Source: Burkholderia pyrrocinia
Lineage (GTDB): Bacteria > Pseudomonadota > Gammaproteobacteria > Burkholderiales > Burkholderiaceae
Direction: 5' to 3'
Assembly (NCBI RefSeq): GCF_022809715.1
Contig: NZ_CP094459.1
Coordinates: 186,001-250,000 of the forward strand
Length of the DNA stretch: 64,000 bases
The notes under the pieces are model-generated. The model did not search any database, was not told the DNA's origin, and saw nothing but the letters and a program-made list of their open reading frames with translations. A program made the position numbers and the translations under genes. Positions within the stretch are counted from its first letter, which is position 1; every line of letters begins with the position of its first letter. Positions 1-8,358 of this stretch are shown here, piece by piece.

Positions 1-722
1 TGCAGCGTGAAGCGCGCGGGTTCGATCGCCGACAGCGCGCTCGCGTGCAACGCAACGTCCTTGTCCGGATAGCCGAGCAGCAGGTGCACGAAATCGGGCG
101 CCGTGCCGTTGTCGCGGCGCGTCTTGACGGTCGCGCTCACTGTTTCCGGCACGCCGAACAGCGCGAGCGCCTGGTCGATCAGGTGCGGGCCGAGGTCGAG
201 CAGCAGGCCGCCGCCGCGGGCGGGCTCCTCGCGCCAGCGCGTGCGCGGCGTCGGCCGGAAGCGGTCGAAGTGCGACGCGAAGTAGGTGAGCCGGCCGAGC
301 TCGCCCGATTCGATGACACGGCGCACGGTCAGGAAATCGCCGTCCCAGCGGCGGTTGTGGAACGGCGCGAACAGCCGGCTGCGCGCGTTCGCGAGCCGCG
401 CGAGCGCAAGTGCTTCGTCGGCGGTGAGCGTGACCGGCTTGTCGACGACCACGTGACGGCCGGCTTCGAGCACCTGGCGTGCGAGCGCGAAGTGCGTGTC
501 GTTCGGCGTGGCGATCACCACGCACTCGATGTCGTCGAGGCCGAGCAGCGTGTCGAGGTCGGGGACGACGCGCGCGCCCGGATACGCGGCCCGTGCGCGA
601 TCGGGCTGGCCCGTCGCGATCGCGGCGACTTCAGTGCGGCCGCTCGTGGCGATCACGGGCGCGTGGAACGTCGCGCCGGCGAAACCGAAACCCATCAAAC
701 CAATCCTGAGCAATGACGACAT
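1..722 (-). CDS. Gfo/Idh/MocA-family oxidoreductase (3' end outside window)
   Basis: The reading frame starts at the ATG complementary to 720-722 and runs off the left edge, so only the N-terminal 240 residues are present. An AGGA sits about 7 nt before the ATG. The N-terminus contains the dinucleotide-binding glycine motif GFGFAGATFH. It is followed by CVVIATPNDTHFALA and the sugar-dehydrogenase hallmark VDKPVTLTADEALAL, whose Lys-Pro pair is conserved in the family. Downstream, RRWDGDFLTV and GGGLLLDLGPHLIDQ match the start of the C-terminal substrate domain. The family oxidises or reduces sugars, inositols and related alcohols with NAD(P). The substrate here cannot be told. It faces away from the SGNH gene and does not look like part of the glycosylation island. 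Confidence 0.85.
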   Translation of the reverse strand, partial: MSSLLRIGLMGFGFAGATFHAPVIATSGRTEVAAIATGQPDRARAAYPGARVVPDLDTLLGLDDIECVVIATPNDTHFALARQVLEAGRHVVVDKPVTLTADEALALARLANARSRLFAPFHNRRWDGDFLTVRRVIESGELGRLTYFASHFDRFRPTPRTRWREEPARGGGLLLDLGPHLIDQALALFGVPETVSATVKTRRDNGTAPDFVHLLLGYPDKDVALHASALSAIEPARFTL

Positions 723-955
723 GGCAATTCCTGGCTGCGAAGGAAATTAAAGGATGGCGCGCCGAGGCGGCGCGAAGACGACCGGCTATTTTGGCATGGC
801 GCCGCCGCTCGTACTGGCGCGTTGGGCGAAATGCGCGGAGAGACGCGGCGCATGCGCAAAGGAAGCCGGCATTTGCGCGAGACCGCGCACCGTGCGCGCG
901 TGGCTGCCTGCCCGGCTTCGCGGTAAACGGCGCGTCGCGCGGGCGCTGAGCCGTG

Positions 956-1663
956 TCATGCGGCCGCCCGCTGCCGCACGGCGGCCGCGACCTGTGCGGC
1001 CCACACGGCGCATGCGGCTGCGCCGGGGTGGAAGCCGTCCGCGGCCATCAGGTGGCGCTCGAGCGGCAGCGCGACCCGCAGGAACGTGCAATGCGGCTGC
1101 GCGGCGGCCCAGCCGGCGAGCGCCGCGTTGAGCCGTTTCGCGCGCAGCCCGAGATACCACGCGAGCGGCTGCGGCAGCGCCGGAAAGCGTTCCATCGGCG
1201 GTACTGCCGACAGGATCACGTGCCCGACCCGGAAGCGCCCGGCGAGCGTCCGGACGAGTTCTGCCTGCGCCGCCTGCCAGCGCGCCGGCGGCACGCCGCC
1301 CGTCACGTCGTTGACGCCGAGCGACGTCACGGCCACGTCGAACGGCTCGGCCGGCTCGGCAGCGAGCCAGTCGACGAGATCCCGGGTGGTCAGGCCCGTG
1401 CGTGCGAGCAGCTTCCAGCTCACGCGGTGCGTGGCCGCCAGTTCGCTCGCCAGTTGCCCGGACAGCGCGTCGCGCTGCGTCGCGACGCCGACGCCCGCGG
1501 CGGCCGAATCGCCGACCACCAGCACGCGCAGCGGCGGGCCGTCGCCGGCCACGCCGTCGCGCGGGCCGGCCGCCTCGGGCAGCCGCGGCGTGACGCGCCG
1601 CACGTAGCGCCCCTGTGCGAACAGCAGCGGGCCGAGGGCGGCGGTGGCGAGCGGGTATCCCAT
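956..1663 (-). CDS. SGNH/GDSL-type esterase (lysophospholipase-like)
   Basis: A 235-residue protein of the SGNH hydrolase fold. The block I nucleophile motif is VVGDSAAAG (Ser53). Block III is LGVND (Asn118). The catalytic Asp-His pair lies in DGFHPG (Asp209, His212). All four invariant positions are therefore present. I chose the ATG at 1663 (MGYPLATAALG) over a TTG 33 bases upstream, because the residues between look like leader sequence. The N-terminal stretch is hydrophobic and could act as a signal or membrane-associated segment. The family hydrolyses lipid or carbohydrate esters; the real substrate is unknown. It is divergent from rep, with about 300 bp between them. Confidence 0.8.
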   Translation of the reverse strand: MGYPLATAALGPLLFAQGRYVRRVTPRLPEAAGPRDGVAGDGPPLRVLVVGDSAAAGVGVATQRDALSGQLASELAATHRVSWKLLARTGLTTRDLVDWLAAEPAEPFDVAVTSLGVNDVTGGVPPARWQAAQAELVRTLAGRFRVGHVILSAVPPMERFPALPQPLAWYLGLRAKRLNAALAGWAAAQPHCTFLRVALPLERHLMAADGFHPGAAACAVWAAQVAAAVRQRAAA

Positions 1664-1959
1664 GGTGTCGATCCGGTGGTGTTTCAGACGTTTCAAGCGG
1701 TTCAGGCGGGCCCGGCACGGGGCGCCGCCGGTGTGTGCGTATTGTGGCCGATCGGTGCGCGAACGGGGCCGGATTGGCCGGACGGACGGGGTGCGACCGG
1801 CCGATCCGCCCGCACGGCCCCGTCCGGCGGCGCTCCCGAAATACGCGCCGCCGACGTGTTAACATGCGCGTCCTGCCCGCGTGTCCGCCTGCTTCGCCAG
1901 CCTGCCGCGCACGGCATCCTCCCGGCGTTCCGCCGTCAACCGCAACACCATCCGCCATC

Positions 1960-4047
1960 ATGTCCGCAGGCCTCAATTCCGCCCAGAACGAAGCGGTGCG
2001 CTACCTCGACGGTCCCTGTCTCGTGCTCGCCGGCGCGGGCAGCGGCAAGACCCGCGTGATCACGCAGAAGATCGCGCACCTGATCGAAGCGAAAGGCTTC
2101 GAGCCGCGCCACATCGCCGCCGTCACGTTCACGAACAAGGCGGCCGCCGAAATGCGCGAGCGCGTGGGGAAGCTGCTCGAGGGCAAGACGCTCACCACGC
2201 CCGGCAAGGAAGGCCGCAAGGTGCCCGTCAACCAGCTCACCGTCTGCACGTTCCATTCGCTCGGCGTGCAGATCCTGCGTCAGGAGGCCGAGCACGTCGG
2301 CCTGAAGCCGCAGTTCTCGATCATGGATTCGGACGACTGCTTCGGGATGATCCAGGAGCAGCTCGGCACCACCGACAAGGGGCTGATCCGCAAGATCCAG
2401 AGCATCATCTCGCTGTGGAAGAACGGCCTGATCATGCCCGACGAGGCGATGGCGATCGCGGCCAACGAGGACGAGCACCAGGCCGCGCTGGTCTACCGCA
2501 ACTACGTCGCGACGCTGCATGCGTACCAGGCGGTCGACTTCGACGACCTGATCCGCCTGCCCGCCGAGCTGTTCGCGAAGAACGAGCAGGTGCGCGACCG
2601 CTGGCAGAACAAGCTGCGCTACCTGCTGATCGACGAGTACCAGGACACCAACGCGTGCCAGTACGAGCTGCTGAAGCTGCTCGCCGGCCCGCGCGCCGCG
2701 TTCACGGCGGTCGGCGACGACGACCAGGCGATCTACGGCTGGCGTGGCGCGACGCTCGAGAACCTCGCGCAGCTCGGCAAGGATTTCCCGAAGCTGCACC
2801 TGGTCAAGCTCGAGCAGAACTACCGGTCGACGGTGCGGATCCTGACCGCGGCGAACAACGTGATCGCGAACAACCCGAAGCTGTTCGAGAAGAAGCTGTG
2901 GTCCGAGCACGGGATGGGCGATTCGATCACCGTCACGCCGTGCAACGACGAGGAGCACGAGGCCGAATCGGTCGTGTTCCGGCTGTCCGCGCACAAGTTC
3001 GAGCGGCGCGCGCAGTTCCGCGACTACGCGATCCTGTATCGCGGCAATTTCCAGGCGCGGATCTTCGAGCAGGTGCTGCGGCGCGAGCGGATCCCGTACG
3101 TGCTGTCCGGCGGCCAGTCGTTCTTCGACAAGGCCGAGATCAAGGACCTGTGCGCGTACCTGCGGCTGATCGCGAACGCCGACGACGATCCCGCGTTCAT
3201 CCGCGCGGTCACGACGCCGCGCCGCGGGATCGGCAACACGACGCTCGAGGCGCTCGGCTCGTTCGCTGGGCAGGCGAAGGTGTCGCTGTTCGAGGCCGTG
3301 TACATGGGCGGCATCGAGGCGCGGCTGTCCGCGCGCCAGGTCGAGCCGCTCAGGATGTTCTGCGACTTCATCCAGCGCCTGACCGAGCGCGCGGACAAGG
3401 AGCCCGCGACCGTCGTGCTCGACGACATGATGGAGGCGATCCACTACGAGGCGTACCTGTACGACGCGTTCGACGAGCGCCAGGCGCAGTCGAAGTGGCA
3501 GAACGTCCTCGAATTCCTCGAATGGCTGAAGCGCAAGGGCACGAAGCCCGAGACGGAGGCCGTCGACGGCGAGGCCGAAGGCTTCCACAATGCGGACGGG
3601 CTCGCCGATACGGGCAAGAACCTGCTCGGCCTGATCCAGACCGTCGCGCTGATGTCGATGCTCGAGGGCAAGGACGAGGATCCGGATGCCGTGCGGCTGT
3701 CGACCGTCCATGCGTCGAAGGGGCTCGAGTATCCGCACGTGTTCCTGGTCGGCGTCGAGGAGGGCATCATGCCGCACCGCGGCGGCAGCGAGGACGACGG
3801 CCCGATCGACAGCGAGCGGATCGAGGAAGAGCGCCGGCTGATGTACGTCGCGATCACGCGCGCGCAGCGCAGCCTGCACCTGAACTGGTGCAAGAAGCGC
3901 AAGCGGGCGCGCGAGACGGTCGTGTGCGAGCCGTCGCGCTTCATCCCCGAGATGGGCCTCGACGAAGCGCCGCCGCCCACGCCGGAAGAAGCGCCGATGT
4001 CGCCGAAGGATCGGCTCGCGAGCCTGAAGGCGTTGCTGCAGAAGTGA
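1960..4047 (+). CDS. rep: ATP-dependent DNA helicase Rep (UvrD/PcrA superfamily 1)
   Basis: A 695-residue SF1A 3'-5' helicase, close to the usual Rep length of about 670. Motif I (LAGAGSGKT, Lys30) and motif Ia (VTFTNKAAAEM) lie in domain 1A. They are followed by the Walker B box LLIDEYQDTN near residue 223, GDDDQAIYGWRGA, the LEQNYRS motif, STVHASKGLEYPHV and the motif VI region YVAITRAQR. The start ATG gives MSAGLNSAQNEAV, which aligns with the E. coli Rep N-terminus (known of the family). Open frame continues upstream but has no better start. Rep restarts stalled replication forks and clears bound proteins. It is monocistronic and ends at a strong intrinsic terminator. Confidence 0.9.
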   Translation: MSAGLNSAQNEAVRYLDGPCLVLAGAGSGKTRVITQKIAHLIEAKGFEPRHIAAVTFTNKAAAEMRERVGKLLEGKTLTTPGKEGRKVPVNQLTVCTFHSLGVQILRQEAEHVGLKPQFSIMDSDDCFGMIQEQLGTTDKGLIRKIQSIISLWKNGLIMPDEAMAIAANEDEHQAALVYRNYVATLHAYQAVDFDDLIRLPAELFAKNEQVRDRWQNKLRYLLIDEYQDTNACQYELLKLLAGPRAAFTAVGDDDQAIYGWRGATLENLAQLGKDFPKLHLVKLEQNYRSTVRILTAANNVIANNPKLFEKKLWSEHGMGDSITVTPCNDEEHEAESVVFRLSAHKFERRAQFRDYAILYRGNFQARIFEQVLRRERIPYVLSGGQSFFDKAEIKDLCAYLRLIANADDDPAFIRAVTTPRRGIGNTTLEALGSFAGQAKVSLFEAVYMGGIEARLSARQVEPLRMFCDFIQRLTERADKEPATVVLDDMMEAIHYEAYLYDAFDERQAQSKWQNVLEFLEWLKRKGTKPETEAVDGEAEGFHNADGLADTGKNLLGLIQTVALMSMLEGKDEDPDAVRLSTVHASKGLEYPHVFLVGVEEGIMPHRGGSEDDGPIDSERIEEERRLMYVAITRAQRSLHLNWCKKRKRARETVVCEPSRFIPEMGLDEAPPPTPEEAPMSPKDRLASLKALLQK

Positions 4048-4103
4048 TGTGATGCGGCGGCGCCGTCGGGCGCACGGCGATCCGGCGGCCCGGCAAAACA
4101 AAA

Positions 4104-4137
4104 CCCCCGCGATGCGTGTGCTTCGCGGGGGTTTTTT
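4104..4137. terminator. intrinsic terminator, probably bidirectional
   Basis: A 9-bp stem of the type CCCCCGCGA/TCGCGGGGG (4104-4112 with 4123-4131) is followed by six T on the plus strand and preceded by an A-rich tract. It can end both rep and the convergent cytochrome gene. Confidence 0.85.
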
Positions 4138-4152
4138 ACGGGTGGGCCGGCG

Positions 4153-5046
4153 TTACTTCGACGCGTTGACCATGTAGTCGACGGCTGCCTTCACGTCGGC
4201 GTCCGACGCGGTCGATCCGCCCTTCGGTGGCATCGCACCCTTGCCGTGCAGCGCGTAGTTGTAGACCGTATCCATCGATTCCTTCAGGCGCGGCGCCCAG
4301 TCTTCCTTGCTGCCGAACTTCGGCGCGCCGAGCACGCCTGCCGCGTGGCAGGCCTGGCAGGTCGACGTGTACAGCGCCTTGCCGGCGGTTGCCGCATCGG
4401 CGCTGGCCGGAGCGGCCGCGGGCTGTTCGCCGGCCTTCGGGATCGCGGCCATCGCGGCCTGCGCCGCGGCGATCTGCGCGCTCGCGGCGTCGGCCGCACC
4501 AGATGCGCCTGCCGCACCGCTGGCGGGCTGCGCCGCGTTGGCGGCCGGCGCGGCCGGTTCGGGGAAGTTCGCGCCGTCGTTGTTCGCCATGTAGACGATC
4601 GCACGGGCGATTTCATAGTCGCTGACGTCGTCGGGGCTCGTGCCGCCGCGCGGCGGCATCGCGCCCTTGCCAGCGAGGGCCGTCTTCAGCAGCGTGTCGA
4701 AGCCTTGCGAGATGCGCGGCGCCCAGTCGTCCTTGTTGCCGAACTTCGGCGCGCCGGCGGCGCCCGTGCCGTGGCAGGTCACGCAGACGGCCTTGTAGAC
4801 TGCCTCGCCGGTCTTGTACGTGCGGGGCGCGTTGGCGTCCTTCACGTCGACCTGCGCGAGCGGCTTGATACGTGCGGCGACCTGCTCGTCGGACAGCGCG
4901 TCCGTGCCGGCGCCGGAACGGAACGCATGGTTCGCATAGGTGGCGAACAGGATGATCAGGACGATCGGGATCGCGAACGACGCGATGATGACGGCAACCA
5001 ACTGCCCGGGGGTTTTGACGGGAGATTCGTGGGGTGCTTCGCTCAT
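4153..5046 (-). CDS. membrane-anchored diheme cytochrome c (c5-like)
   Basis: A 297-residue protein with one N-terminal transmembrane anchor (about residues 16-38, LVAVIIASFAIPIVLIILFA) and two separate c-type heme domains. The heme-attachment motifs are CVTCH (Cys88, Cys91, His92) and CQACH (Cys230, Cys233, His234). Each is followed about 40 residues later by a matching GKGAMPP loop, whose Met is the likely axial ligand. The two domains look like a tandem duplication (KFGNKDDWAPR in one, KFGSKEDWAPR in the other). They are joined by an Ala/Pro-rich linker at about 160-220. It probably carries electrons in the periplasm, on the outer face of the inner membrane. The partner oxidase is not visible here. 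Confidence 0.88.
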   Translation of the reverse strand: MSEAPHESPVKTPGQLVAVIIASFAIPIVLIILFATYANHAFRSGAGTDALSDEQVAARIKPLAQVDVKDANAPRTYKTGEAVYKAVCVTCHGTGAAGAPKFGNKDDWAPRISQGFDTLLKTALAGKGAMPPRGGTSPDDVSDYEIARAIVYMANNDGANFPEPAAPAANAAQPASGAAGASGAADAASAQIAAAQAAMAAIPKAGEQPAAAPASADAATAGKALYTSTCQACHAAGVLGAPKFGSKEDWAPRLKESMDTVYNYALHGKGAMPPKGGSTASDADVKAAVDYMVNASK

Positions 5047-5250
5047 GCTTGCCTCGTCTCCATGAATAGGAATTGTGAGCGCGGTGCAACGGCAAAATGG
5101 CAGTCCAATGAAGCACGGACGATTATAGACGGAACGTTTACATCACGGCGAGCGGCGCGATGGCGCGTGTTTACCCGCACGCAGCGCGGCCCGGCGGCGA
5201 TTCGGCAGGCAAGGTGGACGCGTCATGGGAAACCGGGTATCCTTGCCGTC

Positions 5251-5277
5251 TTGCCAATTGTGGGCGGCCTGTATATT
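5251..5277 (+). promoter_or_regulatory. weak candidate sigma-70 promoter for tRNA-Arg
   Basis: TTGCCA at 5251-5256 and TATATT at 5272-5277 lie 21 nt before the mature tRNA 5' end. The spacer is only 15 bp, so this is tentative. Confidence 0.35.
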
Positions 5278-5298
5278 GGGGTCGTTTCACTGTCACAC

Positions 5299-5374
5299 GC
5301 GCCCGTAGCTCAATGGATAGAGTACTGCCCTCCGAAGGCAGGGGTTGCTGGTTCGATCCCAGCCGGGCGCGCCA
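5299..5374 (+). tRNA. tRNA-Arg (anticodon CCG)
   Basis: A complete 76-nt cloverleaf. The acceptor stem GCGCCCG pairs with CGGGCGC. The D stem is GCTC/GAGT. The anticodon stem CTGCC/GGCAG encloses the loop CTCCGAA, which gives anticodon CCG and so reads CGG arginine codons. The T stem GCTGG/CCAGC has loop TTCGATC. The 3' CCA is encoded in the DNA. It lies at the edge of the accessory region, but I found no second copy of its 3' end that would mark an integrated element. Confidence 0.97.
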
Positions 5375-5659
5375 AAACATGCCTGTTCAGGCTCTCGTCG
5401 GTTTCTCCGTACTACCGCTTCCCTTCCCGCAGTGAAATCGCAGCCAACTGGCGGCCATCAGCGCCTTTCGGTGTCGTGATCCTTGATCGGCTGAGTCTGT
5501 GCTTGCCTAGCGTCCCCCTTCCGAGCCAATCGCATCGCACGGCTCCGGGCAGGACCGGCGGACAGGCGTCTCACCGCATCGCCGTTATGCGAGAATCGCC
5601 CGCAACGACAACTCCAAGCGTCGATCGCGGCGGCCGTCCGCGCATCGCGCCGACTCCCG

Positions 5660-7231
5660 ATGGCTGCCATCCCGTCTTCCTCGACCGCAGTCGATGCCCG
5701 CACGCTGACCGATGCGCAGCAAGCCTTGCTCGCGCGCCTGCACGCGTATTCCCCCGACGACCCGAACGCGCCGCTGCCGTACAGCCGGCGCCTCGCCGAC
5801 GCCGAAGGATGGTCGCACGAGCACGCGCTGGCCGTGATCGACGAATACAAGCGCTTCGCGTTTCTCGCGCAGGCGGCCGGGCACCCGGTCACGCCGTCGG
5901 TCGCGGTCGATGCCGCGTGGCATTTCCACCTGCAATACACGCTCGAATACTGGGACGTCTTCTGCGCCGGTGTGCTGCGCGCGCGGCTGCATCACATGCC
6001 CGGCACGGGCGCGCCGGACGAAGCCGCCGTGTACGCGCAGCGCTATCGCGACACGCTCGACAGCTATCGACGGCTGTTCGGCCGCGAGCCGCCGGAGTCG
6101 ATCTGGCCACCTGCGGACCTGCATGCCGCGCCCGGATCGCCGCAGCCGGACCTGCCGGCCGCGGACGAGCCGGTCGAACCGGATTCGCCGGCCGCCCCGC
6201 CGGCCGGCAGGACCTGGCGCAACCGGCTGCCGAAGCTCGTGTGGCCGGCGGCCGCCGCGAGTGTCGCCGCGACCTGCGCATCGGCGCAGGACTTCGACGT
6301 GCTGGACTACACAGGGCCGCAGTTTCTCGCGTTCTACGTGCCGGCCTGCATCGTCGCGTTGCTGCTGATCGTGGGCCTGCAACAGATCGAGTATCGCTAC
6401 CGGCGCTGGGGCGCGCGCGCTCGCGAAGCACCGTCGAACCTGACGGTCGAGGAAGTCGCGTATCTCGCCGGAGACGAATCGAGGGCTGTGCAAGTCGCGA
6501 CGCTGTCGCTCATCCAGGCGGGCGCGATCGACCTGAGGATGGCGGGGCGACTGGGCGCGCGCGTGCAGAGCATCGACGTGACGCGCGCCGGCGCATATGC
6601 GGACGAATGCTACTGGCTGGATGGGCAACCGGGCGGGGAGGCCAGCTTCGGCGCGTTCCGGCAGCTTCTGGCGCGTCGGTTCTCCGAATATGCGGATTCG
6701 TTGCGCAACTGCGGCTGGTTTTGGGCGCCCGGCGAGATGCGGACGGCGCGCATGGCCGCGCGCACGATTGCGCTGCTGGTGCTCGGCACGGGCGCGGCGA
6801 AACTGGCGGTCGGGCTGAGTCGAGGGCGGCCGGTCCTGTTGCTCGTCATCTGCATGGCGGCGTTCGCGATCGCATACTGCTTCGTCGCGCGGCGCCTGAC
6901 CGGATTCGGGCGCGGCGGCCTGACGGTGGGTGGGAAGGCGTCGCTTGACGCATACCGGAGCGCACGCCGCGGCGAGTCCGATTCGCCGGACGAGTCGCTC
7001 TGGGCTGCCGCGCTGTTTGGTGCGGGAGCGTTGGCCGGCACCGCGTGGGCCGTGCATTCGAGTGCGCTGATGGAGCCGCCGCCGTTGATGCGGGCCACGA
7101 TGGCGGCGCGTACGGGCGGTTCGGATTCGTCCGGCAGCAGCGGCTCGTCGTCGAGCTGCGGTTCGTCGAGTTCGTGCAGTTCCAGCTCATGCGGTTCGAG
7201 CAGTTGCGGCGGGTGCTCGTCGAGCAATTGA
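5660..7231 (+). CDS. TIGR04222-like membrane protein with Ser/Gly/Cys-rich tail
   Basis: A 523-residue protein of unknown function. Residues about 20-165 form a soluble domain containing AAWHFHLQYTLEYWDVFC, a His-rich motif like those in glycine-rich-domain proteins. Hydrophobic segments follow near residues 193-208, 214-238, about 370-415 and 450-475, so the middle is membrane-embedded. The C-terminus is a low-complexity tail of Ser, Gly and Cys (SSGSSGSSSSCGSSSSC and similar). This layout fits the TIGR04222 family as I know it (inference without a profile search). The repeated Cys tail suggests a modified or metal-binding segment, but no function can be assigned. It stands alone between the tRNA and the glycosylation island. 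Confidence 0.65.
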   Translation: MAAIPSSSTAVDARTLTDAQQALLARLHAYSPDDPNAPLPYSRRLADAEGWSHEHALAVIDEYKRFAFLAQAAGHPVTPSVAVDAAWHFHLQYTLEYWDVFCAGVLRARLHHMPGTGAPDEAAVYAQRYRDTLDSYRRLFGREPPESIWPPADLHAAPGSPQPDLPAADEPVEPDSPAAPPAGRTWRNRLPKLVWPAAAASVAATCASAQDFDVLDYTGPQFLAFYVPACIVALLLIVGLQQIEYRYRRWGARAREAPSNLTVEEVAYLAGDESRAVQVATLSLIQAGAIDLRMAGRLGARVQSIDVTRAGAYADECYWLDGQPGGEASFGAFRQLLARRFSEYADSLRNCGWFWAPGEMRTARMAARTIALLVLGTGAAKLAVGLSRGRPVLLLVICMAAFAIAYCFVARRLTGFGRGGLTVGGKASLDAYRSARRGESDSPDESLWAAALFGAGALAGTAWAVHSSALMEPPPLMRATMAARTGGSDSSGSSGSSSSCGSSSSCSSSSCGSSSCGGCSSSN

Positions 7232-7578
7232 GCGCGAATGGTGCGGCGTGTGTGGGTGAGGGCGGGTTGGCCGGATCGAGGCGACGCTGCTGCGGAAGTC
7301 GACCCCGGGACGCCGTGATGGAACAGCGGGCGCCTGCCGCCGGGCGCCGAAGGCAAGTCCATTTCGATGCCGGCCCTATCCTGGCAGTTGACTCGGGATC
7401 AGACCAGCCTCATCGACAGAACAGAAGTCAGAACGCCGTTCTTATTCGTTGTCGGTTGTTGTCGCGTGCTTCCTATACTGCATCGTCCATGATCGCGGCC
7501 GATGTGCCGCGTCGTTTCCCCGTTCCTGCCAGGCGGCCCAGGCATCGAGCCGCGGCGCCGGCACACTTGCGATCGCGA
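7232..7578. other. 347-bp intergenic region with a candidate promoter
   Basis: No convincing gene on either strand. A possible sigma-70 promoter, TTGTCG at 7449-7454 and TATACT at 7474-7479 (19-bp spacer), precedes the acyltransferase gene. It would give a leader of about 90 nt. That fits the downstream ATG at 7579 better than the ATG at 7490. Confidence 0.4.
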
Positions 7579-8322
7579 ATGAACGTTACGACCTCCGACG
7601 ACTGTATTGGCGTGTTGCCCGACCATCCGTGGGCGAAGCATTTCATTGTGCTGGGCTACCGGGATGGTGCCGTTTCGTCTATTCCAAACAATTTCTTCCG
7701 CGACTGGCTCGACGAAGAGGCGCAGGTCGGCACCTTTCATATCGGCCGTTGCTCGGGGCTTGGTGTGGGCTCGATCGTGAAGTACGACCAGGGCCATCAG
7801 AAACTCGTGATCGGCAAGAACGTGGCCGGCGGAATGCGCCTGCGTTTCCTGCTGAACGGTCAGCACGAGATGCGCACCATTTCCACGAGCATGTTCAGCA
7901 TTTACGGTAACGGCCTCGTAAACGCGCCGATGCCGCAATACGCGGATACCGTGATTCACAACGACGTCTGGATCGGCGATGAAGCGCTGTTCCTTGGCGG
8001 TAGCCAGATCGAGAGCGGATGCGTGATCGGCGCACGGGCCGTCGTTCCGCCCAATTTCCGCACCGAGGCTTACGGGATCTATGCGGGTTCGCCGGCCCGT
8101 CTGGTTCGCTTCCGCTTCACGGAGAAAGTGCGCGAACAACTGCTGCAGCTCGCGTGGTGGGATATGCCGCTCGACTGGATCAAGCAGAACAACGACGCAT
8201 TTCTTGTCGATCTCACCGCCGACGAAGGGCGTGCGCTCGACACCCTCGCGGCGCTCAAGGAGGCCAAGGACCGTGCTGTAAGCACGTCCGGGCACCCGGC
8301 CGCTGCACCGACCGCCATCTGA
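7579..8322 (+). CDS. CatB/Vat-type hexapeptide acetyltransferase
   Basis: A 247-residue left-handed parallel beta-helix protein of the xenobiotic acetyltransferase (XAT/CatB) type. The central part carries hexapeptide repeats (for example HNDVWIGDEALFLGGSQIESGCVIGARAVV). The family signature YGIYAGSPARLVRFRF follows, and then a C-terminal helical tail. NVAGGMRLRFLLNGQHEM matches the active-site loop, with the catalytic-type His in GQHEM. It probably transfers an acetyl or other acyl group from acyl-CoA to a hydroxyl or amine, perhaps on a sugar of the island. The gene looks less GC-rich than its neighbours, which hints at separate acquisition. It is followed 36 bp later by the TPR-glycosyltransferase. 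An ATG at 7490 would add 30 residues that look unlike the family. Confidence 0.75.
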   Translation: MNVTTSDDCIGVLPDHPWAKHFIVLGYRDGAVSSIPNNFFRDWLDEEAQVGTFHIGRCSGLGVGSIVKYDQGHQKLVIGKNVAGGMRLRFLLNGQHEMRTISTSMFSIYGNGLVNAPMPQYADTVIHNDVWIGDEALFLGGSQIESGCVIGARAVVPPNFRTEAYGIYAGSPARLVRFRFTEKVREQLLQLAWWDMPLDWIKQNNDAFLVDLTADEGRALDTLAALKEAKDRAVSTSGHPAAAPTAI

Positions 8323-8358
8323 CCGTCCGTTCGCGATGCGGGCACATCGCCGCATGAC

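Noticed and set aside
4246..6948. 900-codon plus-strand frame across the cytochrome, tRNA and the Ser/Cys-tailed protein
   Set aside because: It crosses a tRNA gene and the antisense of the cytochrome; low-complexity translation.
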